Shown here in pieces: positions 32,928 through 44,068 of a DNA stretch of 61,164 nucleotides (positions are counted from its first letter, which is position 1; every line of letters begins with the position of its first letter). Under the pieces are notes generated by a model. That model was given only the letters and a program-made list of their open reading frames with translations, did not search any database and was not told the origin of the DNA. Position numbers and translations under genes: made by a program. The stretch is from Chloroflexota bacterium (GTDB lineage: Bacteria > Chloroflexota > Anaerolineae > Anaerolineales > Anaerolineaceae), in assembly GCA_029556265.1 (NCBI GenBank), contig JAKQFH010000080.1, positions 1-61,164 on the forward strand, given 5' to 3'.

Positions 32928-35154
32928 TTTTCTTCCTTTCCAGGTAGCGGCGCAGTTCCTGAACCGCCAACGCTTCACCCTGGTTTCCAAACTTGCCTGT
33001 GTTGAAGGAGATGGTGAGGGAGCGTTTGGCTCGGGTGATGCCAACATAGAGCAGACGCAGCCGCTCGCGGGCAATTTCAGCGCGGGCTTCGGCGCGGGAC
33101 TGGGAGCCAATAAGAGTACCATCAGCTAACGCGCGAAGCTGACTTAGCATTTCGGTTTGCAAATCCAATTTGCCGCGCAGATAATATCTTTCTCCGCGCG
33201 AACTATCGCTGTCCAGTCCAGCCGGGAAGTCATATGAATTTGCCGAGCTGATAAAGACTTTATCCCATTCCAGGCCTTTGGCTTTATGGAGTGTTGCCAC
33301 GACAACCTGTCCGCGGTAATCTTCCGGGTTGAAGCCTTCCGCGTATGCCGAAAGCTGCGCGAAACGGCGTTCGTTTTTCGCGATGGCGCGCAATTCATCG
33401 TTCAGCAATTCCAGGGTCCATTCCGGGTGCAGGTCTTGCATTTCGCGCAAAAGGAGCGCCATTTTATGCACGGAAGCCAGTTCCAGATTGTCCAGATTCA
33501 GGTCCATCGCGGCAGCCAGGACATATTGGTCGGGCGGCAGCCGCGCCGCGAGGTGCCATTTGCGCGCGAGATTACGAAAGCGCTCAAGCTCCATCAGCAC
33601 GGGCTGGCTTTCGCCCTGGTGTTCCAGACGCTGCAGCCAATCCGCATCCGGAGCCGGATATAGATAGTCTTCCACGCGGTCACACTTTTTCAGTAAAGCC
33701 ACACAGGATTTAATTAATTGCCAGCGTTCATCATCCCCGCGTTCCTCGCGCCGCGCGGCTTCAAAAGCCAACGCCAATGCGGCCGGGTCGTGGGGGCTCA
33801 GGGCAAAAGTCAGCAAGCGGTTCACAAGCCCGACTGAAACCCGCGTGTTTTGCGGCATCGCGGTCAGGGCGTCGGTTACTGGGATTTTCTGAGCCTTAAG
33901 CTTATTCACGATTTCATCCACGCGGCTGTTAATCAACGCGAGAATCGCCACAGTGGTATCGGGGTATTGCTGCAGCCATTGGTCGACAGAATAAGCAAGA
34001 AATTTCAGTTCATTCTCCGGATTAACCTGCCGATTGTCCAGCGTGAGGGCGGGTTTAAGCGCGTTGGGGTTAGGTTGAGGGTCATTGGCTTTGGTTGGCT
34101 CAATCAGAGGTAGGGTCAACGCTTCCCGAGCGTCCTCAACCGGGTGTCCGTTACGGGTCCAGGTGTTCAAAGCGTTCGCGAGGTCGATGATTTCCGGGCA
34201 GGAACGCCCCGATTCGGGCAGGGGTTCGCTGCGCACGCCGGATTCTTTCAGGAAGAATTTCAGCAGGTTGGGGTTTGCCGTGGTAAAGCTCTGGTAAATC
34301 GCCTGATTTGGGTCGCCAACGCGCACCCAATTTCCCTCGGGGCCGGCGAGTGCGCGCAGAATTTTTTCCTGCAGTACGCTCGAATCCTGGGCTTCGTCTT
34401 CGAGGATATACGGCCAGCGGTAGCGCAGAAGCGCGGTGAGGCTGGGGTCTTCCTGCAGGCATTGATACGCCAGCCGGATGAGATCCGCGAAATCAACCGC
34501 CGCTCGGTACTGCAAAGCGTTCTGATAATCGCGATATATTTCCAGGCCCATAGTCAGGATTGAATCGGATTTCAGAAACGACGCCGCCAGCAGCGCTTCC
34601 AACCGGTCGGGGGTGAGCAGACGGTCCTTGGCTTCCTGGATGAACGCGGAAACTGCCTCTTTAATAAGCTTGGGAAAATCTTTATTTTTGCGCTGCTCGA
34701 AATCTTTCGGGGTCAGGGTATCAATCAGTAGTTCGTCAATCACCGCGCCGTTTTTGCGGCACCAGGCTGCGACGCTGCCCTCCAGGATTTCGTCCGTATC
34801 CGCTTCACTCAGGATTTGGAACTCATTGCTGAGCCCGGCCAATTCCGGCCGCTCGCGTATGATGTCATTTGCCAGGCCGTGCAGCGTGCGCACCCGATAG
34901 CCAACCCCGGAGAGTATGCCGCGTTCCCGCAGCAGCGTGCTGATACGGCTGGCGAATACATCCGCGGCTGAATTGGAGAACGTGACAACCAAAATCTCCT
35001 GGTCTGGCTGGAGTTCTATCTCAGAGACCAGTTTGACTGCCAGCCGGGAGAGCGTCCAGGTTTTCCCGCTGCCTGGCACGGCGGAAATGCCCATCTTTCC
35101 ACCGCGATAGTTCAGGATGCGCTTTTGAGACTCACGCAAGCGCTGTTCAGCCAT
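32908..35154 (-). CDS. UvrD/AddA-like superfamily 1 helicase without nuclease domain
   Basis: A 748-residue helicase with all SF1A motifs: AVPGSGKT (25-32), VVTFSNSAADVFASRI, DEAQDSS, VGDPNQAIYQSF, VVATLHKAKGLEWDKVF and LLYVGITRAKRSL. It is shorter than AddA and stops without the C-terminal nuclease domain. It overlaps the upstream ATPase gene by 8 bases and the downstream nuclease gene by 20 bases. A motor role in double-strand break resection together with its neighbours is the likely function (inference). Alone it could be mistaken for PcrA or UvrD. Confidence 0.88.
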   Translation of the reverse strand: MAEQRLRESQKRILNYRGGKMGISAVPGSGKTWTLSRLAVKLVSEIELQPDQEILVVTFSNSAADVFASRISTLLRERGILSGVGYRVRTLHGLANDIIRERPELAGLSNEFQILSEADTDEILEGSVAAWCRKNGAVIDELLIDTLTPKDFEQRKNKDFPKLIKEAVSAFIQEAKDRLLTPDRLEALLAASFLKSDSILTMGLEIYRDYQNALQYRAAVDFADLIRLAYQCLQEDPSLTALLRYRWPYILEDEAQDSSVLQEKILRALAGPEGNWVRVGDPNQAIYQSFTTANPNLLKFFLKESGVRSEPLPESGRSCPEIIDLANALNTWTRNGHPVEDAREALTLPLIEPTKANDPQPNPNALKPALTLDNRQVNPENELKFLAYSVDQWLQQYPDTTVAILALINSRVDEIVNKLKAQKIPVTDALTAMPQNTRVSVGLVNRLLTFALSPHDPAALALAFEAARREERGDDERWQLIKSCVALLKKCDRVEDYLYPAPDADWLQRLEHQGESQPVLMELERFRNLARKWHLAARLPPDQYVLAAAMDLNLDNLELASVHKMALLLREMQDLHPEWTLELLNDELRAIAKNERRFAQLSAYAEGFNPEDYRGQVVVATLHKAKGLEWDKVFISSANSYDFPAGLDSDSSRGERYYLRGKLDLQTEMLSQLRALADGTLIGSQSRAEARAEIARERLRLLYVGITRAKRSLTISFNTGKFGNQGEALAVQELRRYLERKKNDQPPS

Positions 35155-37243
35155 TGCCTGCCTCCCTGGCAGCCTGGCGGAGCAGGGACTGTATCTTTAT
35201 CAGGAGCATGCCTTTTTCTTCCTGACCGTTTTGGCCAAACTCGCTTAAACCCAGGATGACGCCCTTGTTACAGCGGCTAAGCAGCCCGTCCAAAAGGCTG
35301 TCCAAGATTTCGAGGCTGACCCGTTTTTCTTCTTCCGCGGTCCATTTTTTACCGGCGGGCCACTGTCGACTGAGCACATAAGGTTGGGTCAACGGCTGTT
35401 CAAGGCGTTCGTACCAACCGGTGCTGCCAATGCTTAACCACACCTGATAATCCACGCGCCGGCCCGAGCTGAGGAAGCTGAGCGCGGGAGAGATTAACAC
35501 GCGCTGGTCTTCCTCACTTTGCCATTCGTCCAAATATTGGGCGGAGATAACGCCGTCCTGAATCATGCGCGCGAAATCCTGATTAACCTGGTCCACCCGC
35601 AAAGTTTCGGAGGGGTTCAGCGACTGGCGGAATTTCCGGAAGGACTCCATCAAAACAGCGGTCGAACGCGCGGCGCTGAGATTCTGATAGAAGCCAAACC
35701 CCGGCTGGGAGAGCACCTCACCAAACAGGCGGCTGAAATACAGGTCCAGAGGTTCCTCAGGCGGCGCTTGCAGCAGCCAGAGGCGCAGCGTTTCGTGCCT
35801 ATCCGCGATTTCAGCGGGAATCCTTTCCCTCAGCTCTTCCGAAGCCGCGGCGAAAGGCAGAAGGGCAAAGTCCGCGCCGCCTTTCAGGCACAACTTAAGG
35901 CGGATAAGCTGCGCGCGAACCAGGTCCAGGCCAGCGATGCTGGCAGATAGGGCGTTGGTTACCAGGGCCGGGTCCAGAGAGGGCTGCCAGCCAGGATGCG
36001 CGAGGTGCGCCAGGCTAATCAACTGCTGCGCGAAGGGATTTTCGATAATCGGAATGGAAGGGCGCAGCAAGCGGGACTGAAGCCCGGCAGCCGAAAGCGT
36101 CTGCTGAATCGCAAAGCCCATCGCGCTGGGCAGGTACGGCGCCAGAATGGCGATTTGCCCGGGCGGCGTGCCTTCCCGGGTCAGTCCGCTGACGATGTCG
36201 GCAGTTTGCGCGAGCATCTCGGGGAAAAAACGGGCGGGTTTTTCGGGCAGGCGCAGCGCTTCCACCAGCTGGTTTCGCGGGGGCGCAGGCTGCTTTTTGG
36301 AGAGGTGATGTTGAAGGGCACGTTGGAGAGCTTGCATTTGTTCCTGGGTGTGCTGCTGGCTGAAAACAAGCGCGCGCCCGGATGCCTTTTCAAGGCGCTG
36401 GGCTGAAACGGGGTCAGCGCCCAGAATGCGTCGGAAACCCGCGTTCTCATCGTAAAGAGTCAGCGCGCTCTTAAAAGCGGGCAGCCATTCCAGGATAATG
36501 TCGTGCGCGTAGGGTGGGTCTTCCTCGCAATTGTCATAGAAAAGATGTTGGTAGCTGCCTTTCAGGAAGCGCTGACAAAGAGGTTCCGGCCAGACGAAAC
36601 GCCGGAAAAGCTCCACCTGCAGCGAGTAATCCAGCAAGTTGTTTTCAAGGCAGAACTGACGAAACGCGCTGGCGGCGGTCTGGACGTCCTGATAAACGTT
36701 CAACTGGGCTGGGCTGCCTGTCCAGGCTGAGGACAGCCGCGCATAGATATCTTCCAAGGGGAAGCCAACCAGGGCGGATTTATTGACACTGTCCAGAATC
36801 TGACTGAAAAGTCGGTGGCGCGGAAGGGATATTGAGCTGAACGCGCCAGCATCCAACATCGGATTCACGAGCTTGCCCATGTAGAACTGGGCGGTTTCAA
36901 GCGTCAGGAACTGGGGTGGAGCATACGGGCGGTTGAACCCGGCTGCCTCGCTGAAAAGCGGCCAAAACAGACCGACCATACGGCGGGCGAGGCTGTTCAT
37001 GGTGGTCAGCGTGGCCTGACCGGGATGATACGCTTCGGATTGCTCCAAAGCCCGCTTGACGCTGTTCCCCATAACGCGTTGGGGCAGCAGCACCAGCAGG
37101 CTCTCGCCCGGGCGCTCGCGATAGATGCGCTCGAGGCGGAGCAAGGCGGTTGTGGTCTTGCCGGTTCCAGCGCTACCCCTCAAAAATATGCTTCCATCCA
37201 GCGGAAGCGCGATGAGATGTTCCTGTTCAGAGGTCACGCGCAT
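35147..37243 (-). CDS. divergent AddB-like helicase-fold ATPase
   Basis: A 698-residue protein. The Walker A motif GSAGTGKTT is at residues 23-31. The Walker B region reads HLFYDNCEEDPPYAHDI rather than the DExx of active helicases, and I see no AKGLE or GITRA motif at the C-terminus. This resembles the inactivated helicase half of AddB, without its nuclease domain. The downstream genes supply an active motor and an iron-sulfur nuclease. Start ATG with GAGGG upstream. It was not recognised by a named family; the AddB comparison rests on layout and context. Confidence 0.75.
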   Translation of the reverse strand: MRVTSEQEHLIALPLDGSIFLRGSAGTGKTTTALLRLERIYRERPGESLLVLLPQRVMGNSVKRALEQSEAYHPGQATLTTMNSLARRMVGLFWPLFSEAAGFNRPYAPPQFLTLETAQFYMGKLVNPMLDAGAFSSISLPRHRLFSQILDSVNKSALVGFPLEDIYARLSSAWTGSPAQLNVYQDVQTAASAFRQFCLENNLLDYSLQVELFRRFVWPEPLCQRFLKGSYQHLFYDNCEEDPPYAHDIILEWLPAFKSALTLYDENAGFRRILGADPVSAQRLEKASGRALVFSQQHTQEQMQALQRALQHHLSKKQPAPPRNQLVEALRLPEKPARFFPEMLAQTADIVSGLTREGTPPGQIAILAPYLPSAMGFAIQQTLSAAGLQSRLLRPSIPIIENPFAQQLISLAHLAHPGWQPSLDPALVTNALSASIAGLDLVRAQLIRLKLCLKGGADFALLPFAAASEELRERIPAEIADRHETLRLWLLQAPPEEPLDLYFSRLFGEVLSQPGFGFYQNLSAARSTAVLMESFRKFRQSLNPSETLRVDQVNQDFARMIQDGVISAQYLDEWQSEEDQRVLISPALSFLSSGRRVDYQVWLSIGSTGWYERLEQPLTQPYVLSRQWPAGKKWTAEEEKRVSLEILDSLLDGLLSRCNKGVILGLSEFGQNGQEEKGMLLIKIQSLLRQAAREAGNG

Positions 37244-37315
37244 AACCAGACCCTCTTCACAGAATTACAGGAATAATAAAACACTTCAAACGCGATGTAG
37301 TAACTCACGCTGTTA

Positions 37316-37321
37316 ATTATA
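37316..37321 (-). promoter_or_regulatory. possible -10 of the helicase-nuclease operon
   Basis: TATAAT on the minus strand, about 73 bases upstream of the ATPase start. No -35 or TG extension. Confidence 0.35.
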
Positions 37322-37378
37322 AGGCACCCTTACCGCCAAGCCGAGCCAAAATCAATTCAGCGCGGCGGAGAAAGGGCT

Positions 37379-37387
37379 TGGTATAAT
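37379..37387 (+). promoter_or_regulatory. extended -10 of the acyl-CoA synthetase gene
   Basis: TGG-TATAAT; transcription would start near 37394, giving a leader of about 33 bases that contains GGAAAGG. Confidence 0.6.
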
Positions 37388-37426
37388 TCAAACAAGCTCA
37401 CCACTTAGCGGAAAGGTCTTTCTCCT

Positions 37427-39529
37427 ATGAATTCTTCCCTGATCCCGTTTTTCAAGCCCCAGGGCGTTGCCATTTTGGGCGCGTCCAGCAAGCCAAACAA
37501 ACTGAGTTACGGCATACTGGAAAATCTACTCAAATACGGCTATCAAGGTGGGATTTACCCGGTGAATCCCAACGCGCAGGAGATTCTGGGTGTGAAGGTG
37601 TATCCTGTACTGGTTCAGGTGCCCGAGCCGGTGGATCTGGCGGTAGTGGTTTTGCCCGTGGGAATGATTTTGGACACAATGCGGGAATGTGCCGACCGGG
37701 GGATTAAAGCAGTCATCATCATTACAGGCGGGTTTCGTGAGGTGGGCGGTGAGGGCGTCGAAATTGAACGAAAAACGCTTGATTTCGCGCGCGCGCACGG
37801 TATGCGCGTCATCGGACCAAACTGCGTGGGGACGATGGACATGCGCAGCGGTCTGAATACGACCTTCATCAAGGGCATGCCTCCGCGCGGGCCAATCGCG
37901 TTTATTTCTCAGTCCGGCGCGGTATGCGGCGGGGTGGTGGACCTCATCCTTGAATCGGAAATCGGTTTTTCTCATTTTGCCAGCCTTGGAAACGAGATGG
38001 ACGTTTCGGAAGCGGATATGATCGCGTACTTCGGTGACGACCCGGATGTGAAGGTTATCGCGATATACCTGGAAGGCGTACAAGACGGCGCCCGATTTAT
38101 CGCGGAAGCCCGACGTGTCTCCCGCATTAAACCCATTGTGATGCTGAAGGCGGGAAGGAATAACGCCGGGGCCCGCGCGGTCAGTTCGCATACCGGCTCT
38201 TTGGCAGGCTCTTACACAGCCTATCAGGCGGTCTTTAACCAAACCGGCGTGATTGAGGTTGAAACCCTGGCGGAACTGTTCAACGTCGCCTGGGCGCTCG
38301 GCACTCAAAACCTGCCGACTGGCAAGCGCGTGGCAATCGCCACCAACGCCGGCGGAGCGGCCGCTTTACTGGCGGATAATTTAGCCGCGAACGGCGCTGA
38401 GTTGGCGGAGCTTTCAGCGGAAACCCAAACCAGTCTGCGCCTCAAACTGAACCCAAGCGCGCAGGTGGCTAACCCGGTGGATATGCTTGGCGGCGCGGAA
38501 CCCGCGGATTACCTCTGGAGCCTGGAACAAATGATGCGCGACGACAACGTGGATGTGCTCGCCCCGGTGCTGGTTCCTCAGGCCTTGGTGAATCCACTCG
38601 ACGTGGCGCAAGCCTGGGCGCAAGCCGCGGCGCAAACCCCCAAAACCATGCTGACCTGCCTGATGGGTGAGCTCAGTGTGCGCGAAGCCCGGTCGTTCCT
38701 GAATAAAGCTGGCATACCGGTTTATCAATATCCTGACCAGGTGGGACCGGTCTTGCGCGCGATGCGCGCTTACGGCGAATATGCGCGTAAACCAATTCAC
38801 AAGCCTGTAGAGCCAAAAAAAGCCCATAAAAACGCGGTCCGCGGGGTGCTTGACACAAACACTGGCAAATTGAGCCTGGGCGAGTATGAAACCCGCACAA
38901 TTCTGGACGCCTACGGAATCCCAAACGTGCCCGGCGCGTTGGCCGCGGACGCGCCTCAGGCTGCGGCGATCGCAAAGGAGATTGGCTTCCCCGTCGCCCT
39001 GAAAATCGTGGCCGAGGGCGTGCTGCATAAATCCGATGCGGGGGGAATCTTGTTGAATCTTGAGGACGAGGAAAGCGTGCGCTCAGGTTTTGAGCTGCTG
39101 ACCAACCGCATCCGTTCGCAATACCCCGGGGCGGCAATTGCCGGGGCAATGGTGGAAAAAATGGCGCCCAAGGGCCTGGAAGTCATCATCGGTATGCGCC
39201 GGGATCCCACGTTTGGCCCGATGATGATGTTTGGCATGGGCGGAACGTTGGTGGAACAGCTTAAGGATATTTCCTTTCGGGTTGCCCCTCTTTCTTTGGA
39301 AGATATCCAGGAGATGATCGACGTGACTATCGCCGGAAAACTGCTGAAAGGCGTACGCGGAAGCAGCCGGGCGGATATTGAGGCCGTGCAAGCCGCGATT
39401 GCCGCGCTCAGCCAGGCGGCGTTGGACTTCCCGGAACTTGAGGAGATTGAAATTAATCCGCTGGTAGTATATCCGCAAGGGCAAGGCGCTTTGGCGTTGG
39501 ACAGCCGGGCGGTGCTGCGCCCAAGTTGA
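37427..39529 (+). CDS. ADP-forming acyl-CoA (acetyl-CoA) synthetase
   Basis: A 700-residue single-chain enzyme. Residues 5-130 are the CoA-binding domain (VAILGASSKPNKLSYGILENLLKYGY). A succinyl-CoA-ligase-like region follows, with ISQSGAVCGG and the phosphate-accepting histidine in SSHTGSLAG (His255). The C-terminal 220 residues are an ATP-grasp domain (GFPVALKIVAEGVLHKSDAGGI, EIEINPLVV). The enzyme makes ATP from acyl-CoA and releases acetate or a branched acid, a fermentative energy step in archaea and anaerobic bacteria. It is transcribed alone from an extended -10 promoter. Substrate preference cannot be read from the sequence. Confidence 0.93.
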   Translation: MNSSLIPFFKPQGVAILGASSKPNKLSYGILENLLKYGYQGGIYPVNPNAQEILGVKVYPVLVQVPEPVDLAVVVLPVGMILDTMRECADRGIKAVIIITGGFREVGGEGVEIERKTLDFARAHGMRVIGPNCVGTMDMRSGLNTTFIKGMPPRGPIAFISQSGAVCGGVVDLILESEIGFSHFASLGNEMDVSEADMIAYFGDDPDVKVIAIYLEGVQDGARFIAEARRVSRIKPIVMLKAGRNNAGARAVSSHTGSLAGSYTAYQAVFNQTGVIEVETLAELFNVAWALGTQNLPTGKRVAIATNAGGAAALLADNLAANGAELAELSAETQTSLRLKLNPSAQVANPVDMLGGAEPADYLWSLEQMMRDDNVDVLAPVLVPQALVNPLDVAQAWAQAAAQTPKTMLTCLMGELSVREARSFLNKAGIPVYQYPDQVGPVLRAMRAYGEYARKPIHKPVEPKKAHKNAVRGVLDTNTGKLSLGEYETRTILDAYGIPNVPGALAADAPQAAAIAKEIGFPVALKIVAEGVLHKSDAGGILLNLEDEESVRSGFELLTNRIRSQYPGAAIAGAMVEKMAPKGLEVIIGMRRDPTFGPMMMFGMGGTLVEQLKDISFRVAPLSLEDIQEMIDVTIAGKLLKGVRGSSRADIEAVQAAIAALSQAALDFPELEEIEINPLVVYPQGQGALALDSRAVLRPS

Positions 39530-39540
39530 TAAAATAAAAA

Positions 39541-39613
39541 AGCCAACGGGGGGATTCGAACCCTCGACCGGGCGCTTACGAAGCGTCTGCTCTACCGACT
39601 GAGCTACGTTGGC
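39541..39613 (-). tRNA. tRNA-Thr (CGT)
   Basis: A 73-base cloverleaf on the minus strand: acceptor GCCAACG/CGTTGGC, anticodon loop TTCGTAA (anticodon CGT), T arm GAGGG-TTCGAAT-CCCCC, discriminator T. CCA is not encoded; T residues follow and may terminate transcription. Confidence 0.95.
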
Positions 39614-39623
39614 AACATTGGGC

Positions 39624-39632
39624 ATTATACCA
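39624..39632 (-). promoter_or_regulatory. extended -10 of tRNA-Thr
   Basis: TGG-TATAAT on the minus strand, starting about 7 bases before the tRNA 5' end at 39613. Confidence 0.6.
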
Positions 39633-39647
39633 AAGCTCTGAAATATT

Positions 39648-40847
39648 TCAATCTTTTTCTCCGTCTTTATCGCGGTCTTTTTCTATCTGGCTGCCGCGGG
39701 TGATGATGTTTTTTCCGTACTTCGCCTTCAACGTATCTATCGCGTGAGCGAGCTGTTCTTTCTGGCTGCGGGAATCATCCCATAATTCCAATTGTTGGAA
39801 AGGTTCTGAAAGATGACTGACGCCGACGCCAAGCAAACGTACTTCCCGACCGGGCGCCAGATTGTCCTGGAGCAATTTTTCTGCCGCGGCATAAATTTCA
39901 TCATCCAGGTTGGTGGGGGAGGGCAGCGCCTTTTGGCGGGTGAGCGTGGTAAAGTCCTCATAGCGCAGTTTGATTTGCACAACAACGCCCATCAGGTTCG
40001 CCTGACGCATACGGTAGCCGACCTTATCAGAGAGTCGGCGCAGGGTCGCGAGCAGCTGCGGCAGGTCGGAGGTATCCCGGGTGAAAGTGATCTCGTTGCT
40101 GATGGATTTAACCTCGCGCCCGCTGTGGACCGGTGAGTTATCTATCCCGCGCGCGCTTTCCTGTACCGACACCGCGTTTTTCCCGAAGAAATACTCCAGT
40201 TCCGCGAGCGGAAGCTCTGCGAGTTGTCCGATGGTGTGCACGGCGCGGGAATGCAAGCGCTGGGCCGTTTTGGGGCCAATACCCCAAAGCGCCTGTACTT
40301 CATGCGGGGCGAGAAACTCGGCTTCTGTGCCCGGCGGAACGATCGTAATCTGTCGCGGTGCCTGACCGGTGCGCACGCGGCTCTTCCCAAAATCGTTGGC
40401 GACTTTTGCCACCAACTTGTTGGTCGCGGCGCCAATGGAGCAGGGCAGGCGCAGTTCGCGGTCAATCCGCTGCTGCATATCCCGCGCGATGGCGCCAATT
40501 GGCTGCGGCAGGTCGCTCACATCCAAAAAAGCCTCGTCCACCGAAACCTGTTGGAAGAGAGGGGTGTAGTCCCTTAGGATATCCATCACTTTATCGGAGG
40601 TTTCGCTGTAAACGCCAAACCGGTGGGGAACCATAATCAAATCAGGGCATAAGCTGAGCGCGCGTCCCATTGGCATAGCGGAATGTACGCCCCGCAAACG
40701 CGCGGGATATGAGCAGGAAGAAACGACCCCGCGGGATTTTGGGCTGCCGCCCACGGCAAATGCTTTGCCTTTCAGGCTGGGATTAAGCAGTTCTTCGACA
40801 GCGCAAAAAAAGGCGTCCAGATCCAGGTGCAGGACTTTGCGTTCCAT
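39648..40847 (-). CDS. dinB: DNA polymerase IV (Y family)
   Basis: A 399-residue DinB. The palm acids are in LDLDAFFC and SVDEAFLD; YSETSDKVMDILRDYTP and LWGIGPKTAQRL (helix-hairpin-helix) are typical. A clamp-binding motif, QLELW, lies near the C-terminus. The tail ends in a charged segment (EKDRDKDGEKD). The polymerase bypasses damaged bases. It lies 36 bases behind gyrB on the same strand and is probably co-transcribed. Confidence 0.95.
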   Translation of the reverse strand: MERKVLHLDLDAFFCAVEELLNPSLKGKAFAVGGSPKSRGVVSSCSYPARLRGVHSAMPMGRALSLCPDLIMVPHRFGVYSETSDKVMDILRDYTPLFQQVSVDEAFLDVSDLPQPIGAIARDMQQRIDRELRLPCSIGAATNKLVAKVANDFGKSRVRTGQAPRQITIVPPGTEAEFLAPHEVQALWGIGPKTAQRLHSRAVHTIGQLAELPLAELEYFFGKNAVSVQESARGIDNSPVHSGREVKSISNEITFTRDTSDLPQLLATLRRLSDKVGYRMRQANLMGVVVQIKLRYEDFTTLTRQKALPSPTNLDDEIYAAAEKLLQDNLAPGREVRLLGVGVSHLSEPFQQLELWDDSRSQKEQLAHAIDTLKAKYGKNIITRGSQIEKDRDKDGEKD

Positions 40848-40883
40848 CAGCGTTCATCCATCAGCGCAGAACGCGCGCGGAGC

Positions 40884-42812
<1,929 letters not shown>

Positions 42813-43799
42813 TCAGAGAATATTCTCGAGCGCTTGCTTAGCGAGGTCGGTTTCCCGGTTCATTTCGATGACACGTATAAAGTAATAGAAACTGGCGAGT
42901 AAAAGCGCTGTGGTTATCAGGGCATGCCCGAATATTCCGACAAAAACCATTAAGGAGTTGGTACCGGCGGATTGCCAGAGCAGATTTGTCAGATAAGACA
43001 GCAGGACCGAAAGAATGACGAAAAGTGAGGTCGCTGAGTAATAAGGGCGGATGTAGCGAATGCTGCTGCGAATACCCTGCCAAATGTTCTGGTTTAAAAG
43101 AATGACAGCATGCGGCGCGAAAAGCAGCGGCAAAGACAGCGAAATCGCAATCATGGCACAAAAGAAGTAAGCGAGCAAGCCCAAAAAAGGGCTGATCAGG
43201 CTGAGCAAACTGACAATTAAGCTGACCGGAAACGAAATCGCAACCAAACCCACCCAGAAGAGAACAGGCAGCAAGAGCAAACTGCCAATTGAGCTGAGGG
43301 TACTCTTTGAGGGCTGTTTGTTGAATTCCCGCAAAGGAGGAAGAGCGCAGCCATAGAAATAAATCAGCCCCAGCAGCGCGCCGAACGCCCCGAAAATCAG
43401 AAGATATTTCAGGGCCTGTGCTTCGGTGTTCAGGATAATCTCAGGCAATGCTCCGAAGGGATTTGCCATAAAAACCTGACCAGAAAGCAGGCTGGGAACG
43501 CCCAATGGATATGACCTTAAGGCGGAGGAGAGGCTGTAGGACTTAAAAAAGCCGCTCAAAGAAGCGCTCATATCAGACCAGATTTGTTTCAATTCAGCGG
43601 AGCTTTCAAGATAAGGGGTGAGCATGGCAAAAAACTTGCCGGTTAACGCGGAAATCGTAAAGCGGGGGCCGAAGAGTAACAAAATATCCAGCCCAAGCGG
43701 GAAAAGCAGAAGGTAGATATGGGTACTGAGGGATTTAAACCCGGTTATAATCGCGCCGAAAACATTGGGCTGCTTGCGTAAAACGTATCTTCCGTCCAT
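42813..43799 (-). CDS. polytopic membrane protein of unknown function
   Basis: A 328-residue protein with about six membrane helices (for example YLLLFPLGLDILLLFG, LLIFGAFGALLGLIYFYG, LLLLPVLFWVGLVAISFPVSLIVSLLSLI, ATSLFVILSVLLSYL). I do not recognise a family. It is the first gene of an operon with gyrB and dinB, with a six-base gap to gyrB. There is no ribosome-binding site before the ATG, and an extended -10 lies so close that the leader would be only a few bases. Confidence 0.7.
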   Translation of the reverse strand: MDGRYVLRKQPNVFGAIITGFKSLSTHIYLLLFPLGLDILLLFGPRFTISALTGKFFAMLTPYLESSAELKQIWSDMSASLSGFFKSYSLSSALRSYPLGVPSLLSGQVFMANPFGALPEIILNTEAQALKYLLIFGAFGALLGLIYFYGCALPPLREFNKQPSKSTLSSIGSLLLLPVLFWVGLVAISFPVSLIVSLLSLISPFLGLLAYFFCAMIAISLSLPLLFAPHAVILLNQNIWQGIRSSIRYIRPYYSATSLFVILSVLLSYLTNLLWQSAGTNSLMVFVGIFGHALITTALLLASFYYFIRVIEMNRETDLAKQALENIL

Positions 43800-43808
43800 A
43801 ACCTATTA

Positions 43809-43817
43809 ATTATACCA
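43809..43817 (-). promoter_or_regulatory. extended -10 of the membrane protein-gyrB-dinB operon
   Basis: TGG-TATAAT on the minus strand, ending nine bases before the ATG at 43799. The transcript would start within about three bases of the start codon. Confidence 0.5.
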
Positions 43818-44053
43818 CCCTTTCTTTCTATAATTTCTCTGGTTAAAATTTCAATGGATTTGCGCGTCAAAAGGCACCTTAATGCTATAGTGAAAATGAA
43901 CTTCCTCTGGTTGAAAAATAAACGAAAGTGCCCCTTCAAAGCAATTTAACCCGAACCAATAAAAATACCGACCTCTTAAAGAAATGCGAATTGTGTGAAC
44001 TTAAAAAATAAATACTACGATAAATTAATTCTGTTTTTCTATAGTTCACGGGA

Positions 44054-44062
44054 TGATAAAAT
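44054..44062 (+). promoter_or_regulatory. extended -10 of a predicted leaderless gene
   Basis: TGA-TAAAAT, followed by six bases and the ATG at 44069. No ribosome-binding site. The AT-rich region 43818-44053 holds no gene that I can see. Confidence 0.5.
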
Positions 44063-44068
44063 CAACCC

